Assembly (NCBI RefSeq): GCF_001742285.1
Contig: NZ_MIEK01000006.1
Location: forward strand, 1-64,000
DNA: 64,000 nucleotides
Direction of reading: 5' to 3'
Origin: Enterococcus rivorum
GTDB lineage: Bacteria > Bacillota > Bacilli > Lactobacillales > Enterococcaceae
In this document: piece by piece, positions 1 through 9,171 of the stretch
How the letters are laid out: every line of letters begins with the position of its first letter
Position numbering within the stretch: position 1 is the stretch's first letter
Translations under genes and position numbers: made by a program
Notes under the pieces: model-generated
The model's database searches: none
What the model was told of the DNA's origin: nothing
What the model saw: only the letters and a program-made list of their open reading frames with translations

Positions 1-19
1 AAAAGCTCTTTCAAAAGAA

Positions 20-66
20 AAAACAGAGACGATTTTGATAATAATAGTCAAAATCGTCTCTGTTTT
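20..66. terminator. Bidirectional intrinsic terminator
   Basis: A perfect 19-bp inverted repeat (arms 20-38 and 48-66, 9-nt loop) has A-runs on the left and T-runs on the right. It lies just past the 3' end of the penicillin-binding protein gene, which is on the minus strand, and could serve that gene and any gene arriving from the left. Confidence 0.85.
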
Positions 67-113
67 CTATAAATAGTAGTTTATTGTCCCACTCTCTATT
101 TTAGTAACAAAAT

Positions 114-2540
114 TTATTCGTTAGTTTTACTTTCACTAGCATTACTTTCTGAACTGCCAGAAGAAGGGGGAGCCTTCTCTTTATTATCATCTGAGCTAGG
201 TTTAGTATAAGATGAACCATTTCCACTACTAAAATATTTGTTCCAGTAAGCAGCATAATTTGCATCCGTTCCACCATAGCCAAATTTGTATTGACTAGCA
301 GGGGCACTGCCTTTTGCATAAAGAGAAACCGTATTTGGACCTGGTGCAGTGCCAGAAGAACCATTGTATTTAAAGGTTCCCGGTTTCTCACCAGTAAAGC
401 TAGAGACAGTTGATTTAATCACATCATCAGATAAAGTGAATTTTTGCCCAATCCCAAAAATTTCTGGGTTAGCATTGTGAATAGCATTTGCTAAATAGGC
501 AAGATACGTCCCACTTTGGATCCCATTGGTATCTGTCATTGCAAAGTTTTCATCGTATCCCGACCAAGAGCTTAATGTCATGGTAGGGGTAGAAACGACG
601 AGCCAAGAGTCTTTAAATTCATCTGATGTCCCTGTTTTCCCAACCCAGTCTGCAGAGGCTAATTGCGGATTAAGGCTTCCAACCACATCTTTGAAAGGTG
701 TAGTTATTTTTGAATTAAGAACAGAGCGCAGTAAGTCATTCATGATACTAGCTGTCGCTGGTGAATAAACTTGAACAGGTTTTTCAGTGTGTTCATAGAT
801 GACATTGCCAGCTTTATCGACAATTTTTTGAATCATATAGCCTTGTTGATACGTTCCGTTATTTGCTAAGGTTTGGAACCCGTTGGTTTGCGTATAAACA
901 GTGGTTTCAATTGAACCCAATGGAGCAGATTCTACAGCCCAAGCTATATTTTCAGGATAATTCATTTTACTTAAATAATTATTGTAAACAAAATTTTCAT
1001 CACCCATTTGCTGTTTTATCGCTTCATTAAGGTGATACGTTGGAATATTATAAGACCATTCCAATGTTGTTCGGACAGTATCAAAGGTATTTGTACCAAG
1101 ATTTGTAGCATTTTTTAATTCTTGTCCAGTACTATACTTAGTAGGATAATTGGCTAGACGGCTTTCTGAACCAATCATTCCTTGATCAATGGCTGGAGCA
1201 AAAACCGAGATTGGTTTGATGGTGGAGCCTATTTGACGTTTGGTATTGAAAGCATGGTTATTTTGACTGTAGCCATAATTTCTACCAGCTACAAACCCAA
1301 CAATTCGTCCAGTTTTATTGTCCATTAGAATGTTTCCTGTTTCAACTGGGGCTGCACTGTAGGAAGTATCTAACATATAGCCAAAATTAGCTACAGCTGT
1401 TTGCATAGAATTATAGATATTTTGATCAATAGTAGATTGAATGGTATAGCCACGGTTTTGAATTTCACGTCTAGCTTGTTCTTCGTATTGACTTAAGCCA
1501 ATAGTATCCAATTGCTTACGATCTACTCCTGCTTTGGCGATGTTTTTGTCCATAATGACTTTTACAGCTTCGTCGAGAACAGTATAATATAAGAAGCCTT
1601 CTGTATTGGTATTTGCTTCCTGTCTTGGTTGGAAGTCTTGGGTCAAATCATAATTTTTTGCCGCTTCATATTCTTCTTTTGTAATAGCTTTTTCTCTATA
1701 CATACTGAATAAAACAAAATCTTTTCGCTCTAAACCAGCTGAGATGTCTTCTTTCAAATCGCCAGTATTTGTATAAGGGGTATAGACGATTGGACTTTGT
1801 GGTAAGCCTGCAATGAAAGCTGCTTGAGGTAAGGAAAGATCAATAGCATTTTTTCCAAATAGTCCTTTCGCGGCTTCTTCTACACCGGCAACATTCTCTC
1901 CTTTATTATTTCTTCCAAAAGGAGAAACATTTAAATAAGTGGTCACAATATCATCTTTTGAAATGAATTTTTCAATACGATAAGCAAGCAGAATTTCATT
2001 TGCTTTCCGTTTAAAGGTTGTTTCACTGGTTAAAATCTGTTGTTTTACTAGCTGTTGAGTCAGTGTAGATCCACCTGAAGAACCACCGATTCCAGTAGCG
2101 TCAGAGACAAGAGCACGAATGACGGCTTTTGGAACCACTCCTTTATGTTCTTCAAAATACTCATCTTCGGTACTAATAATCGCTTTTTTCAAAAGAGGAG
2201 AAATTTGATCGCTACTAACTCTTGTTCGAATCAAGTCTGATTTAATAGTGGCGATGTTTGTTCCGTCAGCGTAAGTCATATTTGAGACTTCTGTGATATC
2301 GCTAATTTCTTTTTGTAGTTCTTCTTTTGAAGGAGGTTGTGTTCCCTCCACCAAATAAGCAAAGTAACCTAAGCCAATGCCTAGACCTAACGAGCCGGCA
2401 AATAGAACGGCGACTACAGCAAAAACAAATAAAGATTGTAAGACGCGTACCACTACATTAGCGATTAAAAAACCTTTTTCAGTATTTTTGTTTTTATGTG
2501 AAGGTTGTTCTGTATTACTAGAATTATCATGATTTTCCAA
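114..2540 (-). CDS. Class A penicillin-binding protein (bifunctional transglycosylase/transpeptidase)
   Basis: An 808-residue membrane-anchored peptidoglycan synthase. It has a short cytoplasmic N-terminus and one membrane segment at about 33-62. The glycosyltransferase 51 domain follows, with STEDEYF (catalytic Glu125) and GGSTLTQQ (156-163). The transpeptidase domain has STIK (nucleophile Ser439), SYN (496-498) and KTGTS (635-639). The Ser/Asn-rich tail after about 770 is low complexity. The start is TTG at 2540, chosen because GAGGTG lies 7 nt upstream. The gene is divergent from tyrS, the arrangement known for streptococcal pbp1b-tyrS, so it is probably the PBP1B-type enzyme; the exact enterococcal name is not certain. 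A possible LexA-type operator overlaps its promoter. Confidence 0.93.
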   Translation of the reverse strand: MENHDNSSNTEQPSHKNKNTEKGFLIANVVVRVLQSLFVFAVVAVLFAGSLGLGIGLGYFAYLVEGTQPPSKEELQKEISDITEVSNMTYADGTNIATIKSDLIRTRVSSDQISPLLKKAIISTEDEYFEEHKGVVPKAVIRALVSDATGIGGSSGGSTLTQQLVKQQILTSETTFKRKANEILLAYRIEKFISKDDIVTTYLNVSPFGRNNKGENVAGVEEAAKGLFGKNAIDLSLPQAAFIAGLPQSPIVYTPYTNTGDLKEDISAGLERKDFVLFSMYREKAITKEEYEAAKNYDLTQDFQPRQEANTNTEGFLYYTVLDEAVKVIMDKNIAKAGVDRKQLDTIGLSQYEEQARREIQNRGYTIQSTIDQNIYNSMQTAVANFGYMLDTSYSAAPVETGNILMDNKTGRIVGFVAGRNYGYSQNNHAFNTKRQIGSTIKPISVFAPAIDQGMIGSESRLANYPTKYSTGQELKNATNLGTNTFDTVRTTLEWSYNIPTYHLNEAIKQQMGDENFVYNNYLSKMNYPENIAWAVESAPLGSIETTVYTQTNGFQTLANNGTYQQGYMIQKIVDKAGNVIYEHTEKPVQVYSPATASIMNDLLRSVLNSKITTPFKDVVGSLNPQLASADWVGKTGTSDEFKDSWLVVSTPTMTLSSWSGYDENFAMTDTNGIQSGTYLAYLANAIHNANPEIFGIGQKFTLSDDVIKSTVSSFTGEKPGTFKYNGSSGTAPGPNTVSLYAKGSAPASQYKFGYGGTDANYAAYWNKYFSSGNGSSYTKPSSDDNKEKAPPSSGSSESNASESKTNE

Positions 2541-2576
2541 AAAGTTTCACCTCAATACAAATGTATATTCCGTGAT

Positions 2577-2613
2577 ATTATAGCAAAAAAAACAAGTAAT
2601 GAACAGTTGTTCA
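2577..2613 (-). promoter_or_regulatory. PBP promoter with LexA-like palindrome over the -35
   Basis: On the minus strand a TATAAT (2577-2582) preceded by TGC has a weak -35 17 bp upstream at 2600-2605. The palindrome TGAACAGTTGTTCA (2600-2613) covers this -35. Its core GAAC-N4-GTTC matches the general form of the Firmicute LexA/DinR box. The promoter call is visual, and operator function is inferred. Confidence 0.5.
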
Positions 2614-2762
2614 GTTATTTATGGTCTTTTTATCAAAGAAAATTACATAATCCTTATAAAAAATCAGCTTTCGCCTTTTATTTACTCTTAAAATCAAGTA
2701 AGATGGATTAGTGAACACAAAAAAATTTAAGACAATGAAGAATGATTTAGGGGGAAATATGA

Positions 2763-4025
2763 ATGAGTTCAGCTTTTTTTGAAGAGCTTAAAACACGTGG
2801 GTTAGTTCATCAAACAACAGATGAAACTGCTTTAGAAAAACAATTAAATGAAGAGTCTGTGAAATTATATATCGGTTTTGATCCAACAGCTGATAGTTTA
2901 CATATCGGTCATTTGCTACCGATTTTAATGTTAAGACGTTTTCAACAAAATGGTCATGTGCCAATCGCATTAGTTGGTGGAGGAACTGGAATGATTGGGG
3001 ATCCATCATTTAAAGATGCTGAACGTAGTCTAAATACATTGAATACTGTTCAGGAATGGTCAGATAGCATCAAAAATCAATTGTCACGATTTATTGATTT
3101 TGAAGATCAAACAAATCCGGCTATTTTAGCAAATAACTATGAGTGGTTAGGGAAAATTTCTTTGATTGATTTTCTTCGTGATGTAGGGAAAAACTTTACT
3201 ATTAACTATATGATGAGTAAAGAAAGTGTGAAACGTCGAATTGAAACGGGAATATCCTACACAGAATTTGCTTACCAATTGCTACAAGCATATGACTTTG
3301 TTAAATTATATGAAGCTCATGGTTGTTTGTTACAATTAGGAGGTAGCGATCAATGGGGAAATATCACTTCTGGTATCGAATTATTACGTCGTGAGAAAGA
3401 AGTTCAAGGCTTTGGATTAACCATGCCATTGATTACTAAGGCAGATGGTACAAAATTTGGTAAAACAGAAGGAAATGCAGTTTGGTTAGATTCAGAAAAA
3501 ACTTCTCCATATGAATTTTACCAGTTTTGGATAAATACAGATGATCGTGATGCTGTTAAATTCTTAAAATATTTCACATTCTTGTCGCTAGAAGAAATTT
3601 CTGCAATCGAAAAAGAGTTTATTGCAGCTCCTGAACAACGTGCAGCCCAAAAGGCTTTAGCGAAAGAGGTAACGATTCTTGTTCATGGTGAAGAAGCTTA
3701 TCAACAAGCAGTTCGCATTTCGCAAGCATTATTTAGTGGAGAGATTAAAAGTTTAAATGCTACGGAAATTATTCAAGGATTCAAAGATGTACCAACCTAT
3801 GATGTACAAGCAGATGACAATATGAATATTGTGGAATTGCTGGTAGCTTCTAAAATTGAAGCATCTAAACGTCAAGCTCGTGAAGATGTCCAAAATGGTG
3901 CAATCTATATTAATGGGGAACGTGTGCAAGATGTAACCGTTGAATTGACAGATACACATAAAATTGAAAATCAATTTACTGTGGTGAGACGTGGTAAGAA
4001 AAAATACTTTTTACTAAAATATTAA
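2763..4025 (+). CDS. tyrS: Tyrosyl-tRNA synthetase
   Basis: 420 residues, the usual length of the bacterial enzyme, which charges tRNA-Tyr with tyrosine using ATP in the cytoplasm. The class I HIGH motif is at 47-50 (LHIGHLLP). The KMSKS-equivalent loop is KFGKT at 231-235. The tyrosine pocket region GGSDQWGN is at 193-200, and a C-terminal S4 RNA-binding domain covers about 350-415. The start ATG has a GGGGG ribosome binding site 8 nt upstream. No T-box leader is visible in the 220-bp upstream region, which is worth noting because many Firmicute tyrS genes have one. A strong terminator follows. Confidence 0.97.
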   Translation: MSSAFFEELKTRGLVHQTTDETALEKQLNEESVKLYIGFDPTADSLHIGHLLPILMLRRFQQNGHVPIALVGGGTGMIGDPSFKDAERSLNTLNTVQEWSDSIKNQLSRFIDFEDQTNPAILANNYEWLGKISLIDFLRDVGKNFTINYMMSKESVKRRIETGISYTEFAYQLLQAYDFVKLYEAHGCLLQLGGSDQWGNITSGIELLRREKEVQGFGLTMPLITKADGTKFGKTEGNAVWLDSEKTSPYEFYQFWINTDDRDAVKFLKYFTFLSLEEISAIEKEFIAAPEQRAAQKALAKEVTILVHGEEAYQQAVRISQALFSGEIKSLNATEIIQGFKDVPTYDVQADDNMNIVELLVASKIEASKRQAREDVQNGAIYINGERVQDVTVELTDTHKIENQFTVVRRGKKKYFLLKY

Positions 4026-4030
4026 AGAAA

Positions 4031-4080
4031 AATCTCTTTGGAATGGACACAAGTTGCCCTTCCGAAGAGATTATTTTTTT
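4031..4080. terminator. Convergent-gene terminator after tyrS
   Basis: Arms 4031-4043 and 4060-4072 pair over 13 bp with one G-U, followed by T9. The right arm overlaps the stop codon of the minus-strand DUF1801 gene, so one hairpin serves both convergent genes. Confidence 0.85.
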
Positions 4081-4412
4081 AAGTTTTCTTGTACTCGAAA
4101 TGCAACGATTTTTTCGATTAAATCAATTGGCAGTTCTTCCGTCACTGGAAATTGAATGGCTCCTTTAGACGTTTTATAAGGAACTAATTCAGCTTGAAAG
4201 GTAGTAATTGCTGATGGGGTTGGATAAAAACCAATATGCTTTTTCGCATTTGCAAAATGCACTAAATTTCCATGTAGGTAAAACGTTGGCATACCGTAAG
4301 CAATTTTTTCGGTGGCATCAGGAACGATATTTTTGATTGTCTGGTATAATTCGTTCAATTTTAACTGCCGTTCTTTTGGACAAGTGGCAATATATTCTTC
4401 AATGGGAGTCAT
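4071..4412 (-). CDS. DUF1801 / YdhG-like protein
   Basis: A 113-residue cytoplasmic protein of the DUF1801 family (YdhG-like fold, partly described as frataxin-like iron chaperones in Bacillus). Supporting motifs are the N-terminal helix with TCPKERQ, the KIAYGMPTFYLHGNLVHFANAKKHIGFYP core (about 38-65), and KGAIQFP near 85. The start ATG at 4412 is preceded by GTGAGG. A second, more divergent DUF1801 protein is encoded at 5224-5682. Family membership is fairly safe; the biochemical role is not established from sequence. Confidence 0.8.
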   Translation of the reverse strand: MTPIEEYIATCPKERQLKLNELYQTIKNIVPDATEKIAYGMPTFYLHGNLVHFANAKKHIGFYPTPSAITTFQAELVPYKTSKGAIQFPVTEELPIDLIEKIVAFRVQENLKK

Positions 4413-4540
4413 AGTAAATTCCTCACTTTCTTTATTGTGTTAAGTATACCATGTTCTTTTTGTCAGTTCTAAAAAAGCGAAGTAAAAATGAATCTATGAT
4501 AAAATATGGAAAACGATGAAATGAATGGAGGGGCATTTAT

Positions 4541-5227
4541 ATGGAAAAAACAATTGTTGAGAAGTTAAATCTGACGAAGTATAAACAAAAAGTTATTTTA
4601 AATAGACCTAATAAAGAGTATTTTTCTGAACTTCAACAGGTACAAGAGGAACTTCCTTTAAACCCAGTAGATTTGATGATTGTTTTTGTGACAAATGCGG
4701 AGGAATTCAAATCAATTGTGAGTCAAGTAATCGAGAAGCAACTTTTAGTTAATAATGGACTTCTTTACGTTGCTTATCCCAAAAAGGGCAATAAAAAGTA
4801 TGAAACGTTTGTTCATCGGGATGAGATATTTCCAACATTGGGTGTGGGGGAAGATGGATACATCGCAGGAACAACATACAAATTCAATCGTATGGTCAGT
4901 TTAGATGAGGTTTTTACCATTGTTGGAATCAAGAATAGTGAAAAAAAGGAAACCTCTAAAGTAAGAAATACTCAGTCAGTTAATAATTATGTTGATTTTA
5001 TCCCACAGGTAGAAGCAGCCCTTTCTTCAAATGAAAAGGTCAGACAGTTTTTTTCTGAATTAACGCCAGGGTATAAAAAAGATTGGGCACGCTATATTTA
5101 TAGTGCCAAGCAAGAAGAGACACAAGCGAAACGAAAAGTTGAAATGATGATGATTTTAGAGAAGGGCTATAAATCTAGAACACTCTATCAACAGTTTTTA
5201 AAAGATAGTGGGGGCTCAGGAAATTGA
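4541..5227 (+). CDS. YdeI/OmpD-associated-like protein
   Basis: 228 residues. The C-terminal part (about 155-222) has the features of the YdeI/OmdA family: a helix with SNEKVRQFFSEL, then PGYKKDWARYIYSAKQEETQAKR and an arginine/lysine-rich helix. The N-terminal 130 residues were not recognised. No signal peptide or membrane segment is visible. The ribosome binding site GGAGGGG precedes the ATG. It overlaps the next gene by 4 bp (TTGA), so the two are translationally coupled. Function is unknown; distant relatives have been linked to peptide antibiotic resistance, but that should not be transferred here. Confidence 0.7.
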   Translation: MEKTIVEKLNLTKYKQKVILNRPNKEYFSELQQVQEELPLNPVDLMIVFVTNAEEFKSIVSQVIEKQLLVNNGLLYVAYPKKGNKKYETFVHRDEIFPTLGVGEDGYIAGTTYKFNRMVSLDEVFTIVGIKNSEKKETSKVRNTQSVNNYVDFIPQVEAALSSNEKVRQFFSELTPGYKKDWARYIYSAKQEETQAKRKVEMMMILEKGYKSRTLYQQFLKDSGGSGN

Positions 5228-5682
5228 ACGAGATAAGAGAGTATGAGGAAAAAATCGATTCAAAATGGCAGGAAAGTTATTTAAAATTAGCAAAGATCGT
5301 AGCAGATAATATCCCAGAAGGTTTTGAATTACAAATGCAATATGGCTTTCCAACGTATGTTGTACCGTTATCAGTCTATCCAGAAGGGTATCTGCATCGG
5401 TCAGATGAACCGTTACCTTTTATTAGTTTAGCAGCTCAGAAAAGGCACTTGGCTTTGTATCATATGGGAATTATGGGAAATAAGAAGTTATTAGAATGGT
5501 TTCAAGAAGCCTATAAAGAGCAAGTTCCAACTAAATTAAATATGGGGAAAAGCTGTATTCGATTTACAAATCCAGAAAAAATACCCTATGAGTTAATTGG
5601 AGAGTTAGTTACAAAAATGAGTATGGAAGAGTGGATTAATGCCTATCAAAAATACAGCGTCGCGAAAAAAACGTCTAAATAG
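5224..5682 (+). CDS. DUF1801 domain protein
   Basis: 152 residues with a DUF1801-type core: the MQYGFPTYVVPL stretch (about 38-50), ISLAAQKRHLALYHMGI (about 67-83) and NMGKSCIRFTNPEKIP near 107-122. It begins with TTG at 5224, inside the stop codon of the YdeI-like gene (sequence TTGA), and a G-rich stretch upstream serves as ribosome binding site. The two genes form a translationally coupled pair. The family fold is recognisable; substrate and role are unknown. Confidence 0.72.
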   Translation: MNEIREYEEKIDSKWQESYLKLAKIVADNIPEGFELQMQYGFPTYVVPLSVYPEGYLHRSDEPLPFISLAAQKRHLALYHMGIMGNKKLLEWFQEAYKEQVPTKLNMGKSCIRFTNPEKIPYELIGELVTKMSMEEWINAYQKYSVAKKTSK

Positions 5683-5754
5683 AAGCAAAAATATTGTCAA
5701 TTTCTTATTTTTCACGTACTCTTTTTGAAGAGAGCAGACTGAAGGAGGAACAAG

Positions 5755-6648
5755 ATGTTAATAGGTTCACATGTAAGTATGAGTGGGAAACCCATGTTAT
5801 TAGGTGCAGCAAAAGAAGCTGCTAGCTATGGTGCATCAACATTTATGATTTATACAGGAGCGCCGCAAAATACAAGAAGAAAACCAGTTGAAGAGATGAA
5901 TATCGAATCTGGTCAAGAATTTATGAAAGAACATGGATTAAGTAATATTGTGGTTCATGCCCCTTATATAATTAATTTGGGAAATACAATCAAGCCGGAG
6001 AACTTTGGCTTTGCAACAGAATTTTTAAGGCAAGAAATTGAACGAGCTCAAGCGTTGGGAGCTACTCAAATTACCTTGCATCCAGGAGCACATGTTGGCG
6101 CAGGGGTTGAAGCGGGCATTAACCAAATTATTAAAGGTTTGAATGAAGTTCTTTGGAAGGAACAAATTCCTCAAATTGCTTTGGAGACAATGGCTGGTAA
6201 GGGAACTGAGTTAGGTCGTACATTTGAAGAATTAGCAATGATTATTGATGGTGTGACGTTGAATGAAAAATTATCTGTAACAATGGATACCTGTCATATT
6301 AACGATGCTGGCTACAATGTAAGAGAAGATTTCGATGGTGTTTTAACAGAATTTGATAAGATTGTTGGACTGGATCGATTAAAGGTTGTTCATGTCAATG
6401 ACTCAAAAAATCCGCAAGGTTCTCACAAAGACCGTCATGCCAATATTGGATTTGGTACGATTGGTTTTGATGCCTTGAGTCAAGTTGTTCACCACGAGAA
6501 ATTAAAAGAACTTCCTAAAATATTAGAAACACCCTATGTGGGAGAAGATAAAAAAACAAGCAAAGCTCCTTATGGATATGAAATAGCGATGCTAAAAGCG
6601 AATGTATTTGATCCAAACTTGTTAGAAAAAATTCAGCAACAAGCTTAA
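5755..6648 (+). CDS. nfo: Endonuclease IV (AP endonuclease)
   Basis: 297 residues, full length for bacterial endonuclease IV, which cleaves DNA 5' to abasic sites during base excision repair. The AP_endonuc_2 TIM barrel is visible with the metal-ligand segments [10 protein letters not shown] (67-76), [51 protein letters not shown] and LETPYV. All conserved His, Glu and Asp positions of the three-zinc centre appear intact. GGAGGA lies 5 nt upstream of the ATG. It appears to be transcribed alone; a repeat-like terminator follows. Confidence 0.97.
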   Translation: MLIGSHVSMSGKPMLLGAAKEAASYGASTFMIYTGAPQNTRRKPVEEMNIESGQEFMKEHGLSNIVVHAPYIINLGNTIKPENFGFATEFLRQEIERAQALGATQITLHPGAHVGAGVEAGINQIIKGLNEVLWKEQIPQIALETMAGKGTELGRTFEELAMIIDGVTLNEKLSVTMDTCHINDAGYNVREDFDGVLTEFDKIVGLDRLKVVHVNDSKNPQGSHKDRHANIGFGTIGFDALSQVVHHEKLKELPKILETPYVGEDKKTSKAPYGYEIAMLKANVFDPNLLEKIQQQA

Positions 6649-6756
6649 CCAATCAGGAAAGCAAGAATCTGTTCTTTGAAGTTGAGACAGAAGTCGTTTT
6701 GGGGCGAGAAATTGGAACGAAAACCCAGATTTTTGACCACCGTTTATTCGGATTTT

Positions 6757-6797
6757 GAGGATGAAACAAAACTGATTTTTAGTTTTGTTTCATCCTC
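6757..6797. terminator. Terminator inside a repeat-like intergenic segment
   Basis: Arms 6757-6773 and 6781-6797 pair perfectly over 17 bp (GAGGATGAAACAAAACT) and are followed by T3 C T5. The region 6649-7061 has no credible gene. The segment just before and including this hairpin resembles the one at 11145-11192, which suggests a dispersed element. Confidence 0.75.
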
Positions 6798-7061
6798 TTT
6801 TTCTTTTTACTCAACCTTAAATAGGATAATTCACTTTTTTATAGAATTTTTTGTTGAATATGATAAAATAGCTTTTCTTTTAGTGGATTATCTAGTAAAA
6901 TGATTTCTTGAGAGCAATTTATTAAGAAACGTAGAAAAAAGATTTTTTACCAGAAACACGTTCTTTTGGAAAGGAAAAATTAATAAATTGAAAGTTGAAA
7001 AAAGCAAGACAACTAAGCAACGTCTTTTGTGGCGCTTTTTTATTAGAAAGGAGAGATTTAT

Positions 7062-7283
7062 ATGTCAACATTTGTAGTAGTTATCATTGCGATTATCGCT
7101 TTATTAGTAGGTGCGGCAGGCGGATTTTTCCTTGCTCGCAAATATATGCAAGATTATTTCAAGAAGAATCCTCCCGTTAATGAGGATATGTTAAGAATGA
7201 TGATGATGTCTATGGGACAAAAGCCTTCTGAGAAGAAGGTACGTCAAATGATGCAACAAATGAAAAACCAAGGGGATAAATAG
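7062..7283 (+). CDS. yneF: YneF / UPF0154 family membrane protein
   Basis: A 73-residue protein with one N-terminal membrane helix (about 4-25, with a GAAGGFFLARKYM boundary) and a basic, methionine-rich cytoplasmic tail (MMMMSMGQKPSEKKVRQMMQQM). These are the signature features and size of the UPF0154/YneF family, which is conserved in Bacilli and of unknown function. AAGGAGAG lies upstream of the ATG. The 5' region has a small hairpin (about 7004-7051) whose role is unclear. A terminator follows, so it is probably monocistronic. Confidence 0.88.
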   Translation: MSTFVVVIIAIIALLVGAAGGFFLARKYMQDYFKKNPPVNEDMLRMMMMSMGQKPSEKKVRQMMQQMKNQGDK

Positions 7284-7312
7284 TTTTTTATTTGTATTCA
7301 GAATTCAAAAGC

Positions 7313-7346
7313 AAAACGGGCTGAATTTTTCATGCCTGTTTTTTTG
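7313..7346 (+). terminator. Terminator after yneF
   Basis: AAAACGGGC (7313-7321) pairs with GCCTGTTTT (7334-7342, one G-U) across a 12-nt loop and is followed by a T-run. Confidence 0.65.
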
Positions 7347-7419
7347 TATTTAAAATCATAAAAATACGATGGAAGGGGTTCGAAATACTGAATAAATTTA
7401 GATAGGAGAGAGTGTGTGT

Positions 7420-9171
7420 ATGTCAATATTCAGAAAATTAGGCTGGTTTTTTAAAAAAGAGAAAAAGAGTTACATTATAGGTGTCTTTTCATTAATCATG
7501 GTAGCACTTGTTCAATTAGTTCCACCGAAAGTGATTGGGATTGTTATTGATGAAATAGCGAAGAAGGATTTTACTATGAAGTCGATTTTATTTTGGATTG
7601 GTATTTTACTGACTGCAGCTGCTGCACAATATTTTTTCCGTTTCATTTGGCGGACACATATTTGGGGAAGTGCAGCTCGGTTAGAAAAGGATTTACGGAA
7701 ACAATTATTTCATCATTTTACTAGAATGGATAGTGTTTTTTATCAGAAATACCGAACGGGGGATTTAATGGCTCATGCTACAAATGATTTAAATGCGATT
7801 CAAAATGTTGCCGGAGCTGGAATCTTAACTTTTGCCGATTCTATAATTACTGGTGGTGCAACGATTGTCGCAATGATTCTGTTTGTGGATTGGCGTTTGA
7901 CTTTGATTGCTTTAATTCCATTACCATTGCTAGCGGTGACTTCCAGAGTATTAGGTTCTAAGTTGCACGATGCATTTAGAGAGTCACAAGCAGCTTTCTC
8001 TACGATTAATGATAAAACACAGGAAAGTATTACTGGTATGAAAGTAATTAAAACATTTGGACAAGAGCAAGAAGATATTCAAGATTTTACTGGAAAAATT
8101 GATGATGCCATTGTAAAAAATAAGCGGGTGAATTTTTTAGATGCTTTGTTTGATCCATTTATTACATTAATTATTGGTGTATCTTATGTTTTAACCATTA
8201 TTGTAGGTGGCAATTTCATACTAAGTGGGGAAATAACGATTGGTCAGTTAGTATCATTTATTAGTTATATCGGTATGCTAGTTTGGCCGATGTTTGCGAT
8301 CGGTCGGTTGTTTAATGTATTAGAACGTGGAAACGCAAGTTATGATCGAGTAAATGAATTGTTACATGAAAAAACGCACATTGTTGAAATTGAAAATGCG
8401 ATTGAAACAACAGCCAAAGGTCGACTTTCAATGAAGATAGCCAAATTTGCTTATCCAAAAGAGGAAATAGCTACGTTAGAAGATATTTCTTTCGCTATCG
8501 ATGAAGGTGAAACCTTAGGAATAGTTGGGAAAACAGGTGCAGGAAAAACAACGCTATTGAAGTTATTTATGAGAGAATACGACTATTACGACGGTGTGGT
8601 TTCTATCGGTGGACAGAATATCAAAAATTATACATTAGACGCATTACTTCAATCTATTGGTTATGTGCCTCAGGATCATTTCTTATTTTCCATGACTGTC
8701 CGAGATAACATTCGATTCGCTAATCCTGATTTTACGCAAGAAGAAGTAGAGGAAGCAGCGAAAATGGCCTATATTGATGAAGATATAAAAGCATTTGCTA
8801 ATAGTTACGATACTCTAGTAGGAGAACGAGGGGTTTCTCTTTCTGGTGGTCAAAAGCAGCGAATTTCGATTGCAAGAGCTTTAATTGTTCAACCAGAGTT
8901 ATTAATCTTGGATGATGCGCTTTCTGCGGTAGATGCTAAAACGGAAGAAGCAATTTTATCTAATTTGAAAGTTGCTCGTAAAGAGAAAACAACGATTATT
9001 GCAGCCCATCGATTAAGTAGTGTGATGCATGCAAAAGAAATTATTGTGTTAGACGATGGGAAAATTGTGGAGCGTGGTACTCATCAAGAGTTGTTAGCAT
9101 TAGATGGATGGTATAAGCGAATGTGGGATAAACAACAATTAGAAGCTAAAATAGAAGGGAGTGAAGCATAA
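7420..9171 (+). CDS. Heterodimeric ABC exporter, subunit 1 (YheI/BmrC type)
   Basis: About 583 residues: six membrane helices (about 20-300) fused to an ATPase domain. Walker A is GKTGAGKTT, the signature is the canonical LSGGQKQR, and Walker B is LLILDDALSAVD, in which the catalytic Glu is replaced by Asp. This marks it as the half with the degenerate catalytic site, as in BmrC/YheI-type subunits of multidrug exporters. ATG at 7420 was preferred; a GTG six bases upstream is an alternative, and GGAG at 7405-7408 is compatible with either. It overlaps subunit 2 by one base (TAATG). Substrates cannot be read from sequence. Confidence 0.92.
   Translation: MSIFRKLGWFFKKEKKSYIIGVFSLIMVALVQLVPPKVIGIVIDEIAKKDFTMKSILFWIGILLTAAAAQYFFRFIWRTHIWGSAARLEKDLRKQLFHHFTRMDSVFYQKYRTGDLMAHATNDLNAIQNVAGAGILTFADSIITGGATIVAMILFVDWRLTLIALIPLPLLAVTSRVLGSKLHDAFRESQAAFSTINDKTQESITGMKVIKTFGQEQEDIQDFTGKIDDAIVKNKRVNFLDALFDPFITLIIGVSYVLTIIVGGNFILSGEITIGQLVSFISYIGMLVWPMFAIGRLFNVLERGNASYDRVNELLHEKTHIVEIENAIETTAKGRLSMKIAKFAYPKEEIATLEDISFAIDEGETLGIVGKTGAGKTTLLKLFMREYDYYDGVVSIGGQNIKNYTLDALLQSIGYVPQDHFLFSMTVRDNIRFANPDFTQEEVEEAAKMAYIDEDIKAFANSYDTLVGERGVSLSGGQKQRISIARALIVQPELLILDDALSAVDAKTEEAILSNLKVARKEKTTIIAAHRLSSVMHAKEIIVLDDGKIVERGTHQELLALDGWYKRMWDKQQLEAKIEGSEA

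Noticed and set aside
2541-2762. T-box leader expected before tyrS
   Set aside because: Neither the conserved T-box sequence nor a terminator/antiterminator pair is present in the 220 bp before the gene.
6676-6903. 75-codon open frame after nfo
   Set aside because: It runs through the repeat-like terminator hairpin, has no clear ribosome binding site and encodes a Phe/Ser-rich sequence typical of AT-rich noncoding DNA.
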